Assembly: GCA_963696645.1 (NCBI GenBank)
Contig: CAVOKY010000007.1
Coordinates: 930,001 to 994,000 of the forward strand
Direction: 5' to 3'
Source of the DNA: JAMXLO01 sp963696645
GTDB lineage: Bacteria > Pseudomonadota > Alphaproteobacteria > Acetobacterales > Acetobacteraceae
DNA length: 64,000 bases
Position 1 is the stretch's first letter, and each line of letters opens with the position of its first letter. Positions 36,424-46,403 of the stretch are shown here, piece after piece. Below the pieces are notes generated by a model, which worked only from the letters and a program-made list of their open reading frames with translations, made no database searches and was not told the origin of the DNA. A program made the translations under genes and the position numbers.

Positions 36424-38049
36424 CAGCCTGTCGGAGTTGATTTGCCGGAAATTAGGAAATCATCGTCGGCGCGTTGCATTTCCAGCCACTACGCCGCTTG
36501 ACGCGGAGCAGGGATTCGACTTTCACGCTTGACTTCACGCGGGCCATTCCAACGCAAGGTTGGCCGCGCGCGAACACGCCGAAATGGATCACGATTGGCG
36601 CGATGCGGCTCAGTTCGCCCCTGCCAGGGCGAACATCCGTTTCACGTTCCACGCCATGGTCACGAGGTTCCATTCGCCGTGCACCTTGTCCAGTCCGCGC
36701 AGCAGGAACTGGCGGAACCCGAGCACCGACTTGATGATCCCGAACACAGGTTCGGGAGTTTGTTTACGCAGCGCGTAGAGCTTCTTGCCCTCTTTCGTCT
36801 GGAGCCGATGGCCCATTGCCTCAACCGGCGTGGGGTCTACCGGCGCCGCAGGATCGTCTGCGAAACGTTCAGCCAGCGCAGGATGATGCGCTTCACGCCC
36901 CATCGCGATCACCGGCTCGATCCCGGCGTCGGCACAGGCGTTCACGTTGCCCTCGCTGAAATACCCGTTGTCGGCAAGCAACGCGCCAACCTTGCCCAGT
37001 TCGCCGGGCAGTGCGGCCAGCTTGCCCAGCATCGGCTCAAGCTGCTGTTTGTCGTTCGGCGCCCGCACCACATCGGCGGCCACCACCAGTAGGCTGTCCG
37101 CTGCCACCGCTGCCTGGGCGTTGTAGCACTGCTCGAACCCTCCGCCGGCCACCGGCATGATCCGCGATTCCTCGTCCGTCAGATTGACCTGATCGGTCGG
37201 CAGCGGGCCCTCGATCGGCGGCTGCGGTACGCGACCGCGGGGCTTCTTGCCTGTCTGCGTCACCTTCGCCTCACGCTCCGCCATCCTGGCCTCAAATTCG
37301 GCTCGCTCGCGCGCATGGCGTTCCTTCGCCCGCGCCTCGATCACCGCCTTGGCGCGAGCGATCCCGGCCAGCCGCTTCTCGCGCCGCGCCAGTTCCTCGG
37401 GAACCTGCATCCCGTCCGGCACATCCGCCTGATCAGCCGCCTCCGCCTTACCCAGCAGATCAGCCACTTCGGCCTTCAACTGTGCCTCGATCTTGCTGGC
37501 GTGCTCGTACGACAGCGCGCTGTGGCGGCTGGCGTTGGCGTGGATCTTGGTGCCATCCAGCGCCACCGTGCCGAGCTTCAACACCCCCATCTCGCGGGCC
37601 ACACCGAGCACCTGCACGAACAGCGCCTCGATCTGCGGCAGGAAGCGGCGGCGGAACGTGGCGATGGTGTCGTGTCGGGATGCTCGTTGGCGGCGATGAA
37701 GCGGAACGCCACCGAATCATGCGTCGCCCGTTCCAGGTTGCGGCTGGAAAACACCCCGGTCGCGTAGCCGTAGATGATAAGGCCCAACAGCAGCCGAGGG
37801 TGGTAGGATGCCTCGCCCGAGCCCCGGTAGCTGCCGGTCATTGCCCGCAGGTCCAGTCCCTCGATCACTTCCACAACGAACCGCGCGAGGTGGCGTTGCG
37901 GCAGCCACTCATCGACCGATGGCGGCATCAGGACGTCCATGTCGCGGTTGGTCGGGCGGAAGTTGCTCATGAGACGGGGGTCCGGCAGTGCCAATCGTGT
38001 GCGCCGATTCTACCGCCCGCTTCCGCGTCGCGTTAAGTCCGACAGGCTG
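36424..38049 (-). mobile_element. IS1182-family insertion sequence, copy B
   Basis: 1626 bp with the same terminal repeats as copy A and a CTAG duplication at 36420-36423 and 38050-38053. It interrupts the DUF6345-like gene. It differs from copy A at only a few positions (for example CTGCACC against CCGCACC near 37063). Near-identity indicates recent transposition. Confidence 0.95.
36610..37994 (-). pseudogene. IS1182-family transposase (copy B), frame interrupted
   Basis: Same protein as in copy A with two amino-acid differences that I noticed (DEESRIM for DEELRIM and DVVRAPN for DVVQAPN). It carries the identical frame change after FRFIAANEHPD at about 37664. Sharing of the break between two insertions means the element moved while carrying it, either by frameshifting or with transposase supplied by an intact copy elsewhere. 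Confidence 0.85.
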
Positions 38050-39652
38050 CTAGTGTTCGGATATTCTCGGAGGAGGAAGCCCGAATCAGAGTGGCCCATA
38101 AGTTTTCGCGTGACGCCAGGATCAATCTGTGGCTGGTCTATTGGTGCCCGTCCCTGCGCCGCGCGCCCGGTCGCGACACGCCCATTGCGCCAGAGCACAT
38201 CATACCTTGTTATGCCTATAACAGTGTTGTCCGGGTGGCCGAACCGCGCCGCGGCGGCCCGTCGGAGAGGCGGACAAAGATCGAGCTGATGCCCGCGACC
38301 GATGATCCGAGGTTCGTGCCCGCTGTGACATTGAGGTTGTCTGGACGAGAGCGCGTGGAGGCGGAAGCCGAGGTGCACGGCGGGCGAGAGCCCTACTCGT
38401 TTGTATGGTCGGGGTCGAACCCGGAAGTTTCAGGCCAGTGGAATCGAACTATAAGTTATGCGCCACTCTCGCGTGGACCGACGCCTGGAAACCCGAGCTC
38501 TCACGAACGAGTCGAGAGGAGAGAGACAGTCGGGGTAACCGTCGTCGATGGAAACGGCGTGATGATGCAGCAGAGTGGATCGATCAACGTCATTGCCCGG
38601 CTTGTACCCAAGGGGAAGGGAGGCGGTCCGTCAGCAAGCTGCGGTACTGAAAGCCCACGGGAGCCCGAATTCGCTGTCGACCGGCAAGGATGGCAAACAG
38701 GGATGGCGACGCCGGGTGGCGGCGTCCAACGTTTCGCGTGGCTTGTCGATTCGGCGTGGCCCGGTGACTTCATCGAGCCCAACCCACCCGATACGTTAAC
38801 ATCGACGCCTTGGATAAACGGAGACGCCGACTACTCGAATTGGGGGATAAACACCGCTGCTATTGTCCTCAACAATACGGACGGCTGGGCGACGGGCTTT
38901 TGTTCCAGCGAGCCTGGCGCCACGGATGCCGAATACCCAACGGCGGAGCTCAACTATCCGTCGGACTCAAGCGGGACAGTGGTGACGAATCTACTCAACT
39001 GGAACGCCACCGCGACGACCCAGGTACTCAAACATCAACGAGGTCGGATCGTGGGGCCCCGTTGGCCCGAACGACCAACTGCTGTGGCTGGTCATGGATT
39101 GCTGTGATGCCCTCGACGCGAATTCCTCGTCTGGCACGCCTCAAGAAAGATGGGGGCCGGCGTTTGGAGGACTTCACATTCTCTTTGGGTTCAACTCGGA
39201 AGAACAGGTCGGAGATGGAAGTTTCGAACAAGACTTTGCCGAACACATGCTGTCAGGCGAGATGACGATTTTCCAGGCCTGGTTCGCTGCCGGCGCTACG
39301 GCCGGCGTTGGTCCTCCCCCTAATCACGGCGTGCCCGCAGCGCTGGGACCAAATGCATGGAACGGCGCTTGCGACATCAACGACTACTATCTCGGCAAGG
39401 GTACGCAGGGACCGACGATACTTCCCGGATCCATCGGGTCGTGGTGGTACGTGTCTGACTGAGTCAATTGATAACAACGCAGGGTGGGCTTCGGCCCACC
39501 ATTGCGAATCTATATGCGCTCGCCGGTTGCGGCTGATCCGCAATCGGCGATGCCCATTACAACGGAGCGCCCACGCGCGAACTGCGCCGCGCTTCGTGGT
39601 CAGGTGCGGAGTCAGCCGCGACCAATTTCGCCTCCGTGAGAACCCTTCTCAA

Positions 39653-40132
39653 CTACCCCGCGTTGCCAAGAATCCGCTGCTGCACCTTGTCACCCACGCG
39701 AATATTCAGCCGCGCCGTGGTGCCGGCGGCCAACTCCAATGTAGCCCGCACCGGCCCGTGGCTGTCGATGATCGCCAGGCTCTCCGGCACGGTATTTTCC
39801 GCGATCGAGTGGATCGTCCCGTCAGCGTCAATGAACACCATGTCGAGCGGCGCGATCGTGTTGCGCATCCACATCTGCGACTCCCGAGGCGTGCCCCAGT
39901 CGAACAGCATCCCGCTGTCCGCCGGCACGCTGGGCCGGAACATCAACCCGACGGTCTGCTGCTCCGGCGTCATCGCCATCTCGACATTGAACACATGCGA
40001 CACGCCGTCGCGCGTGACGATGACCAGCTTCTCCTTCGGCAACTCGGGCTGTGGTGCGGTCGGATTGTCCGATTGCGCGCTGACCGGCAACGGCGCCATG
40101 ACCAACAGGGCAAGCAGTGCACGACGCTTCAT
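39653..40132 (-). CDS. DUF192 family exported protein
   Basis: 159 residues with an N-terminal signal peptide (ALLALLVMAPLPVSAQ). DUF192 features: FNVEMAMTPEQQTVGLMFRP, GMLFDWGTPRESQMWMRNT, PLDMVFIDADGTI and the C-terminal ELAAGTTARLNIRVGD. Function is unproven. The start overlaps the stop of the histone-deacetylase-family gene by four bases, so it is the last gene of a coupled three-gene operon. Confidence 0.92.
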   Translation of the reverse strand: MKRRALLALLVMAPLPVSAQSDNPTAPQPELPKEKLVIVTRDGVSHVFNVEMAMTPEQQTVGLMFRPSVPADSGMLFDWGTPRESQMWMRNTIAPLDMVFIDADGTIHSIAENTVPESLAIIDSHGPVRATLELAAGTTARLNIRVGDKVQQRILGNAG

Positions 40133-41244
40133 GCAGGCAATCCTTCCTCGAAAGCACGTTCGGCGAGTTCGCGCACCAGCGGCCGCACCGGCCCCTCGCG
40201 TGGTGCGTCACGCAGCGTGGTGAACCAGTGCTCAGGTGGGTTGCGTCCCGCAGCACGATCGAACCGCAAAGCCCGCAGCACCCGTTCCGCCGCCGCCGGC
40301 AACCGCTGCGGCAGGGGCAGATCGTTCAGCGCGCCCCAGATGGCGGCCCAACAGCGACCGACTGCCCATGGGTTGTAGCCGCCGCCACCCAGCACGACCA
40401 GCCGCGGCGCGAGACGTTTCACCGCGGCGACCACCGCCAGATAAGAATTGTTCGACAGCGACAGCTTCGCCAGCGGATCTTCCTCCAGCCCATCCGCGCC
40501 GGCCTGCAGCATGATCGCCTGGGGTTGCCGCGCTTCGATCAGCGGCACGACGGCATGATCCAGCAGCCAGCGGAACTCGCTGTCGTTGCAGCCCTGTGGC
40601 ACGGGGAAGTTGCGCGCCAAGCCCCCTGCCCTGTCGTGAGCTTCGCCGGTGAATGGCCAGCGTCCGGCTTCATGCACGCTGATGGTCAGCACGCGGTCAT
40701 CGTCGTGGAACGCATCCTGCACGCCGTCGCCGTGGTGCGCGTCGATATCCAGATAGACGATGTTGCTCAGCGCCAGATCGAGCCAGGTCAGCAGCCCCAG
40801 CACCGGGTCGTTCAGGAAGCAGAAGCCCGACGCGCGATCCGCACGGCCGTGATGCGTGCCACCGCCGGGACAGTGCACGATACCGCCGTCGATCGTCAGC
40901 CGCGCCGCCAGCATCACGCCACCGGCGGAGATCGCCGGCCGGCGAAACACGTCGCGATACACCGGGTTGCCGTCCGCCCCAATGCGAAACCGCGCGCGAT
41001 CCGCATCCGACACCGATTGCGCCGCCTCGGCGCGCTGCAACGCGTCGATGTACTGCGGATTGTGGAACCGCGTCAGATCGGCCACGCTTGCCATCGGCGC
41101 ATCCAGATATGCGGCGTCAGGCAGCCAGCCCAGCGCGCGACAAAGATCGGTGCAGGTGGAAACGCGCGGCACCGCCAGCGGATGCTTCGGGCCATAACTG
41201 GACCGGCGGTAGATCTCGCTGCCGATGTAGCGGGCCGTGCTCAC
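40129..41244 (-). CDS. Histone deacetylase family protein (AcuC/acetoin-utilisation type)
   Basis: 371 residues. The zinc hydrolase core is intact: HHGRADRASGFCFLND, IVYLDIDAHHGDGVQDAF with metal ligands, LTISVHEAGRWPFTG, LQAGADGLEEDPLAKLSLS and LGGGGYNPWAVGRCW. Bacterial members deacetylate acetyl-lysine, polyamines or acetyl-CoA synthetase. It overlaps both neighbours by four bases (start within the stop of the PEP mutase-like gene, stop within the start of DUF192). Such coupling suggests stoichiometric expression, but a joint pathway is not evident. Confidence 0.93.
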   Translation of the reverse strand: MSTARYIGSEIYRRSSYGPKHPLAVPRVSTCTDLCRALGWLPDAAYLDAPMASVADLTRFHNPQYIDALQRAEAAQSVSDADRARFRIGADGNPVYRDVFRRPAISAGGVMLAARLTIDGGIVHCPGGGTHHGRADRASGFCFLNDPVLGLLTWLDLALSNIVYLDIDAHHGDGVQDAFHDDDRVLTISVHEAGRWPFTGEAHDRAGGLARNFPVPQGCNDSEFRWLLDHAVVPLIEARQPQAIMLQAGADGLEEDPLAKLSLSNNSYLAVVAAVKRLAPRLVVLGGGGYNPWAVGRCWAAIWGALNDLPLPQRLPAAAERVLRALRFDRAAGRNPPEHWFTTLRDAPREGPVRPLVRELAERAFEEGLPA

Positions 41245-42162
41245 GGACGCTGCGGCATCCCCTCGGGGATCACCGTCGTCACGATGCTCGCGTCGAGCGC
41301 TTCGTAGTCGTGATAGCCGATCGCGGCATACAATTCGGCGCGTGTCTGCATGCGCTCCACCATTCTCTGAGTTCCGCCATCACGCCGGATCGCCGCGTAC
41401 AGCTCCGCCTGCGCCTTGTTCGCGATACGCAGCGAGCTGACCGGCCAGATCACCATCTTGTAGCCCATGTCCTGAAACTCGGCCGCGGTGAAGAACGGCG
41501 TGCGGCCGAATTCGGTCATGTTGGCGAGCAGCGGTGCATCGACGCGCGAGGCGAATATCCGAAACATCTCGGCGGTGATCAGTGCCTCGGGGAAGATCGC
41601 ATCGGCACCGGCATCCAGATATAGTTTGGCACGCGCCACTGCGCCGTCCATGCCCTCGCTGGCCGCGGCATCAGTGCGCGCCACGATGAACAGATGCCGG
41701 CGCGCGCGGCGGGCGGCGGCGATCTTGGCCGCCATGTCATGCGCATCGGCCAGCTTCTTGTCGTTCAGGTGGCCGCATTTCTTCGGCAGCAACTGATCCT
41801 CGATATGCACCGCTGCGGCGCCGGCATCCTCGAAGCAGCGCACCATGTGCATCACGTTGAGCGCCTCGCCGTAGCCGGTGTCGCCATCGACCAGCAGCGG
41901 CAGGCCCGTCGCGCGCGCGATCTGCCGCGACGAAGAAGCACACCTCGTCCACCGTGATCATGCCGAGGTCGGGAATGCCCATCGATGCCGTCATCGCCGC
42001 GCCGGAGAGATACAGCGCCTCGAACCCGGCAGCCTTGGCCTGCAAGCCCGCCATGCCGTTGTGCGCGCCGGGCATTTGCAGGATCCCCGGCCGGCTCAGC
42101 AAGGCACGGAAACGCTCGCCCGCGGGCGCGGCGGGAAGGTCGGCAGCAACCAGGTAGGTCAT
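41241..42162 (-). pseudogene. Isocitrate lyase/PEP mutase family protein, one frameshift
   Basis: Begins MTYLVAADLPAAPAGERFRA and reads GILQMPGAHNGMAGLQAKAA, YLSGAAMTASMGIPDLGM and ITVDEVCFF. At about 41927 one extra base breaks the frame. Removal gives VRQIARATGLPLLVDGDTGY, the conserved metal-binding region. It then continues AAAVHIEDQLLPKKCGHLN, FIVARTDAAASEGMD and MTEFGRTPFF. The KKCGH motif is the active-site loop of methylisocitrate lyase/PEP mutase enzymes. 2-methylisocitrate lyase, oxaloacetate decarboxylase and carboxyphosphonoenolpyruvate mutase are all possible. The extra C after G is the signature described for the Cox region, so the gene may be intact in reality. Confidence 0.85.
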
Positions 42163-42277
42163 GGCGCGGGCTCCGAAGCTGGGTGTCGCACGGCATAGCT
42201 GAAGGCTCGGCGGAAAAACAGGCGCCAGGCTCAATCAGACCGCGCAACAATTGAATGCGAGGCGCACAGCCACACCC

Positions 42278-42383
42278 TCATTGCGATGAGCGAAGCGACG
42301 CGGCAATCGCCCGCCAGCATGAGATCACTGCACACTCCGGCGGGCTTGGCCCGCTGGCCGCTGTGTTTCTCGCAACGCCAGTG
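42278..42383. repeat. Dispersed palindromic repeat, degenerate copy 2
   Basis: Starts CTCATTGCGATGAGCGAAGC followed by GACGCGGCAATCGC, and ends TTTCTCGCAACGCCAGTG. It matches the 1526-1617 element at both ends with a different centre. Located just downstream of the antiporter gene and upstream of the PEP mutase-like gene. Confidence 0.6.
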
Positions 42384-42384
42384 A

Positions 42385-43704
42385 CTACGCGAAGAACAAC
42401 ACACCGACCACCGCCAGCACCGGCAGCAGCAGCGCGCTGCTCAGCAGCATGAAGCCGAAGAACCCCGGCATCCTCACGCCGCGATGCGCCGCGATCGCAC
42501 GCAGCATCATGTTAGGCGCGTTGCCAATATACGTCAGTCCGCCGAAGAACACCGCGCCGGCCGAGATGGCCGCGAGCACGACACTGTCGCCGCCGGACAT
42601 CGTCGCAGGCTTCAGCCCAGCAAGTTCGAAGAACACCAGATAGGTCGGCGCATTATCCAGAAACGCCGACAGCAGACCGGCAAGCCAGAAATAGGCCATC
42701 GGGCTGGGCTGGCCGGCCGCATCCAGGGCAAGCCGCAGCAGCGGCGCCAACGGGCCGGCCATGCCCGCCTGCAGCATCTCGATCACCGGACCGATGGTGA
42801 TGAAGATGGCGGCGAACAGCATCGCCACCTCTGCCATCGGGTGCCAGGTGAAGTCGTTGGCCTGCCGGACTGCGCGCGGCGTTACCCGGATCGACACCAG
42901 CGTGGCGATGGCGAACAACGTAATGCCTGCCAGCCGCCCGATGCCGACCGGCTGACCGAGCAAGCACCACGTCGCGCGGTTGCCCCATGCTTTGCAGCAT
43001 CACGATCAGCACCACCAGGGCGATCAGCCCGACATTGCCCCAGCCGCGTATCCTGAACGGCACCGGCCTCGGCGGCGGTGGTTCGCCGGCCGCCAGCTTG
43101 CGATCGATCAGGTAGAACGCTGCCAGCAGCAATCCGGCAAGCACGAGCAGCGGCAGGATCAGGTGGCGCGCCGGCCAGAAGAACGGCACCCCGCGCAGCA
43201 ACCCGATATACAGCGGCGGATTGCCGAGCGGCGTGAGTGCGCCCGACCGCGTTCGCCACCAGCACGATCAGGAACAGCACCAGATGCACCTTCCGGCGCC
43301 GATGCGCGTTGGCATGCAGCAGCGGCTGGATCAGCACCATGGCCGCCGCGGTGGTGCCCATCACCACGCCCATCACCATCCCCAGCGCCAGCATCGCCGT
43401 GTTGCCGGCCGGCGTGCCGCCAGGCCCGCCGCGCAGCAGCACCCCGCCGCCGGCGGTGTACAGCGCCAGCAGCAGCGTCACGAACGGCAGGTATTCGATC
43501 AGCACTGCGTGCCAGGCCGCCGCCGCGGCTGCCCGACACCGATGATCACGGCCTCCTGCACCAGCAGCACCGCACTCCAGGCCAGCGCCACGGAGCCCAT
43601 CTGCCGGTGCCAGAAGCGCGGCGCCAGGATGGGGAACAGTGCGATCGACGCAGCAGCCCGAGGAAGGGCACGCCCCACGCCAGGGCCGGCGGGCTTGGTT
43701 GCAT
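42385..43704 (-). pseudogene. Sodium:proton antiporter/ArsB-NhaD-type ion transporter, several frameshifts
   Basis: Polytopic membrane protein spread over three frames. In order: MQPSPPALAWGVPFLGLL, APRFWHRQMGSVALAWSAV, WHAVLIEYLPFVTLLLALYT, NTAMLALGMVMGVVMGTTAA, VLFLIVLVANAVG followed by LTPLGNPPLYIGLLRGVPFF, IALVVLIVMLQSMGQP and a long C-terminal part with FLDNAPTYLVFFELAG and GNAPNMMLRAIAAH. The NAP motifs and about 11 hydrophobic segments fit the CitM/ArsB/NhaD superfamily. I place extra bases near 42967, 43230, 43530 (two) and 43640 (two). Order of domains is fully conserved, so error is as likely as decay. Confidence 0.85.
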
Positions 43705-43755
43705 GCCCACCGACCCTGCAAGTAACGTCCGCCGCGCACAACGGGAACCAGTCGG

Positions 43756-44399
43756 ATGGACATGACAGGCGAGCGGCGCATCGCCGCGCCGCGCCAGAGC
43801 CGTATGGCAGGCGCTGAACGACCCGGAGGTGCTCAAGGCCAGCATCCCGGCTGCGAGAGCCTGGAAAAGCTGTCCGATACCGACGATGAAGGCCACCGCC
43901 GCGGTGAAGATCGGGCCGATCGTCGGCGCGCTTCACCGGCAACGTGCAGCTGTCCGACATCGATCCGCCGAACGGCTACACGATCACCGGCGAGGGCCAG
44001 GGCGGCGTCGCCGGCTTCGCCAAGGGCGGCGCCAAGGTGCGCCTGGACGACGACGACGGCGGCACGCTGCTGCGCTACGAGGTGCACGCCCAGGTCGGCG
44101 GCAAGATCGCCCAGCTCGGCGCGCGGCTGATCGACGCCACGCGCCAAGCAGATGGCGGACGCAGTTCTTCGACCGGTTCAGCGCCCACGTCGCCCCGGCC
44201 GCACCCGTCGTGACCGCAACACAGATGCCCGCACCCGCCGATCGCTGGCAGCTCGACACCTTGCCGGCAGCGCCGCCCTCGGCGATCAGCCTGTTCGCGC
44301 TGGTGCCGCGCGAGCCGTTCGGCCTGCCGCTGGTCGCCTGGATCGGCGGCGTCGATCTACCTGTTCATGCTGCTCCTGATCATCGGAAGCCTGCTGTAG
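43756..44399 (+). pseudogene. coxG: CoxG family carbon monoxide dehydrogenase accessory protein, frameshifted
   Basis: SRPBCC-domain protein with a C-terminal membrane anchor, needed in some bacteria to dock molybdenum CO dehydrogenase on the membrane. Read across frames: MDMTGERRIAAPRQ, VLKASIP, MKATAAVKIGPI, GNVQLSDIDPPNGYTITGEG, YEVHAQVGGKIAQLGARLID, FFDRFSAHVAP, and a terminal hydrophobic YLFMLLLIIGSLL before TAG at 44399. At least six indels are needed to join these, most of them single extra bases. The stop overlaps the start of coxD. No coxL, coxM or coxS gene lies in the window. Confidence 0.8.
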
Positions 44400-45304
44400 T
44401 GGCCGAACTGCCTGCGACCGTCGCCGACACCGCGAAGCTGCTGGCCGACCAGGGCTACATCGCCGACCAGGAACTGGCGACGACGGTGCATCTGGCGCTG
44501 GCGATGCGCCGCCCGCTGTTCCTGGAAGGCGAGCCGGGCACCGGCAAGACCGAGATCGCCAAGGTGCTGGCCGCCGGCCTGCGACCGCCGGCTGGTGCGG
44601 CTGCAATGCTACGACGGCATGGACCTCTCCGCCGCCGCCTACGAGTGGGACCACGCGCGCCAGCTCATGGCGATCCGCCTGGCCGAGGCCGCCGGCCAGA
44701 CCGACCCCGACGAGCTGTCGCAGCGACATCTACACCCGCAAGTACCTGCTGGCCCGCCCGCTGCTGTCGGCGATCGACCCGGACCTGCCGCCGGCGGTGC
44801 TGCTGATCGACGAACTGGATCGCGCCGACGAACCGTTCGAGGCGTTCCTGCTGGAGCTGCTGGCGGACTTCCAGATCACCGTGCCGGAGTTCGGCACCGT
44901 GCGCGCGAAGACGCATGCCGGCGGTGGTGATGACCTCGAACCGCACGCGCGAGGTGCACGACGCGATCCGCCGCCGCTGCCTGTATCACTGGGTGGATTA
45001 CCCGGACGCCGCGCGCGAGCGGGCGATCCTGGCGGCGAAGGCGCCCGGCGTGCCGGCGGCACTGTCGGCCCAGGTGGTGGACTTCGTGCAGCGGCTGCGC
45101 GGCGAGGAGCTGTTCAAGCTGCCCGGCGTGGCGGAGACGATCGACTGGGCGCAGGCGCTGACCTACCTGAACCAGAAGGAGCTGGCGCCGGCGGCGGTGG
45201 ATGAGACGCTGGGCGTGCTGCTGAAATACCAGGACGACATCGCCAAGGTGCGCGGCGCCGAGGCGGCTCGGCTGGTGGCCGAGGCGCAGCAGGCGGCGGA
45301 GTGA
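44399..45304 (+). pseudogene. coxD: CoxD-like MoxR family AAA+ ATPase, frameshifted
   Basis: MoxR-type chaperone ATPase implicated in inserting the copper-sulfur-molybdenum cluster of CO dehydrogenase. GTG start at 44399 gives MAELPATVADTAKLLADQ. Walker A is LEGEPGTGKTEIAKVL and Walker B is VLLIDELDRADEPFEAFLLE. VVMTSNRTREVHDAIRRRC is the sensor region, with YHWVDYP after it. Three extra bases, at about 44586, 44723 and 44920, separate the frames. Once they are removed the protein is continuous for about 300 residues. It normally works with the VWA protein CoxE, which here lies 3.6 kb further on. Confidence 0.87.
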
Positions 45305-45330
45305 CCGGTTGCACCGGATAGAGGCCGGTC

Positions 45331-46033
45331 GTGGATCGGCCGGACGACAACGTGAGCATCACCCGCGAGGGCCTGCGCGACGGCTCGCTGCTCGCCGAGC
45401 CCGCCTGCGGATGCCGCCAGGCACTGCGCTGCTGTCGGATGCCGAGATCGAGGCCGATCTCGATGCCGCGCTGGCGCGCCATCCGCCCGACGAGGATGTC
45501 TGGCTGTTCGGCTACGGCTCGCTGATGTGGAACCCGGCGATCGAATACGCCGAGCGCCGCGCCGGCAGCGGTGCACGGCTGGCACCGCCGGTTCTGCCTG
45601 TGGCTGCACGATGGGCCGCGGCTCGCCCGACAATCCCGGGCTGATGCTGGCGCTCGACCGGGGCGGCCGCTGCGCCGGCATGCTGTTCCGCATCCCCGCC
45701 GCCGAGGCCCGCGCCGAACTGCTGCTCGCCTGGCGGCGCGAGCTGTTCACCGGCGCCTACCATTCGCGCTGGGTGACCGCGATGACAGATGGCGGCCCGG
45801 TGCGCGCCGCCACCTTCGTCGCCAACCGCGCGCACTCGCGCTACGCGGGACGGCTCGATGAACCGCTGGTCGCCGCGCGGCTGGCCTCCGCCACCGGCTC
45901 GCTCGGCAGTTGCGCGTCGTACCTGGCGGAGACCTTGGGCGCGTTGCGCTCGGTCGGGCTGCGCGACCGCGCGCTGGAACGGTTGCAGCGGCTGGTACGC
46001 GGGCCCTCGCGGGCGGGTGTCGACCCAGCATAG
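45331..46033 (+). pseudogene. ChaC-like gamma-glutamylcyclotransferase, frameshifted
   Basis: Glutathione-degrading cyclotransferase of the ChaC group. It begins after a GTG with VSITREGLRDGSLL. MPPGTALLSDAEIEADLDAA, DVWLFGYGSLMWNPAIEY (the substrate-binding YGSL motif), VHGWHRRFCLWLHDG and PGLMLALDRGGRCAGMLFRI follow in other frames, then SRWVTAMTDGGPVRAATFVA and NRAHSRYAGRL. At least four extra bases fall before 45625; the last 400 bp are clean. A ChaC gene is not normally part of a cox cluster. Confidence 0.82.
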
Positions 46034-46122
46034 TAGCGACACCCAATCGAAACGGAGAGTTGCAAGTGGCGATAGCCGCCGCAATCTTTATTGGCAGATA
46101 ATTTCTGCCTGGGAACCCCACG

Positions 46123-46296
46123 ATGCCGCTCAACATCAAGGATCGTGCGTCTGAGCAATCTGTGCGTGAACTTGCAGCACCCACCGGCGAAACCGTCACG
46201 GCCGCTGTCCGCCGAACTGCCGAGGAACGCCTGCACCGCATCAGGCGATCGCGGGTTTCGGGCAGTCTCGCGACGGAGTTGCTGGAGATCGGGTGA
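46123..46296 (+). CDS. VapB-like antitoxin fragment (PSK transcription factor family)
   Basis: 57 codons starting MPLNIKDRASEQSVRELAA, then PTGETVTAAVRRTAEERLHR and ending in a LATELLEIG-type tail. The family normally encodes about 80 residues followed by a VapC PIN-domain ribonuclease. Neither the last third nor a VapC gene is found before the convergent chemoreceptor at 46404. It is probably a remnant of a toxin-antitoxin pair, or a solitary regulator. Confidence 0.7.
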   Translation: MPLNIKDRASEQSVRELAAPTGETVTAAVRRTAEERLHRIRRSRVSGSLATELLEIG

Positions 46297-46403
46297 CGCT
46301 GCTCGGTTCTGCCTGATCTGGTGAGGATCGCCGCTGTCTAAACCTCTTGCATGGTTGCTCCCCAAAAACCGGCCCTCAGTCAATGGCCTCGCTTCGGTCA
46401 TGG

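Larger units (their letters stand above)
35819..39462 (+). pseudogene. Large DUF6345-like protein gene, split by IS1182 copy B and one further frameshift
   Basis: The first part (35819-36423) begins MTVTNATQRSVESLPVYRV and contains ARPNTRLRLQRLDFDALRQL. After excision of the IS and one CTAG the frame continues without a break at 38054 as VRIFSEEEARIRVAHKF. It goes on through EVHGGREPYSFVWSGSN, a possible Ig-like module. The C-terminal domain has WINGDADYSNWGIN and, after one extra base near 39024-39027, GPNDQLLWLVMDCCDALD and GGLHILFGFNSEEQVGDG, ending GSWWYVSD. The late block resembles DUF6345, whose function is unknown. The intact product would be about 670 residues. No signal peptide is obvious. 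Confidence 0.7.
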
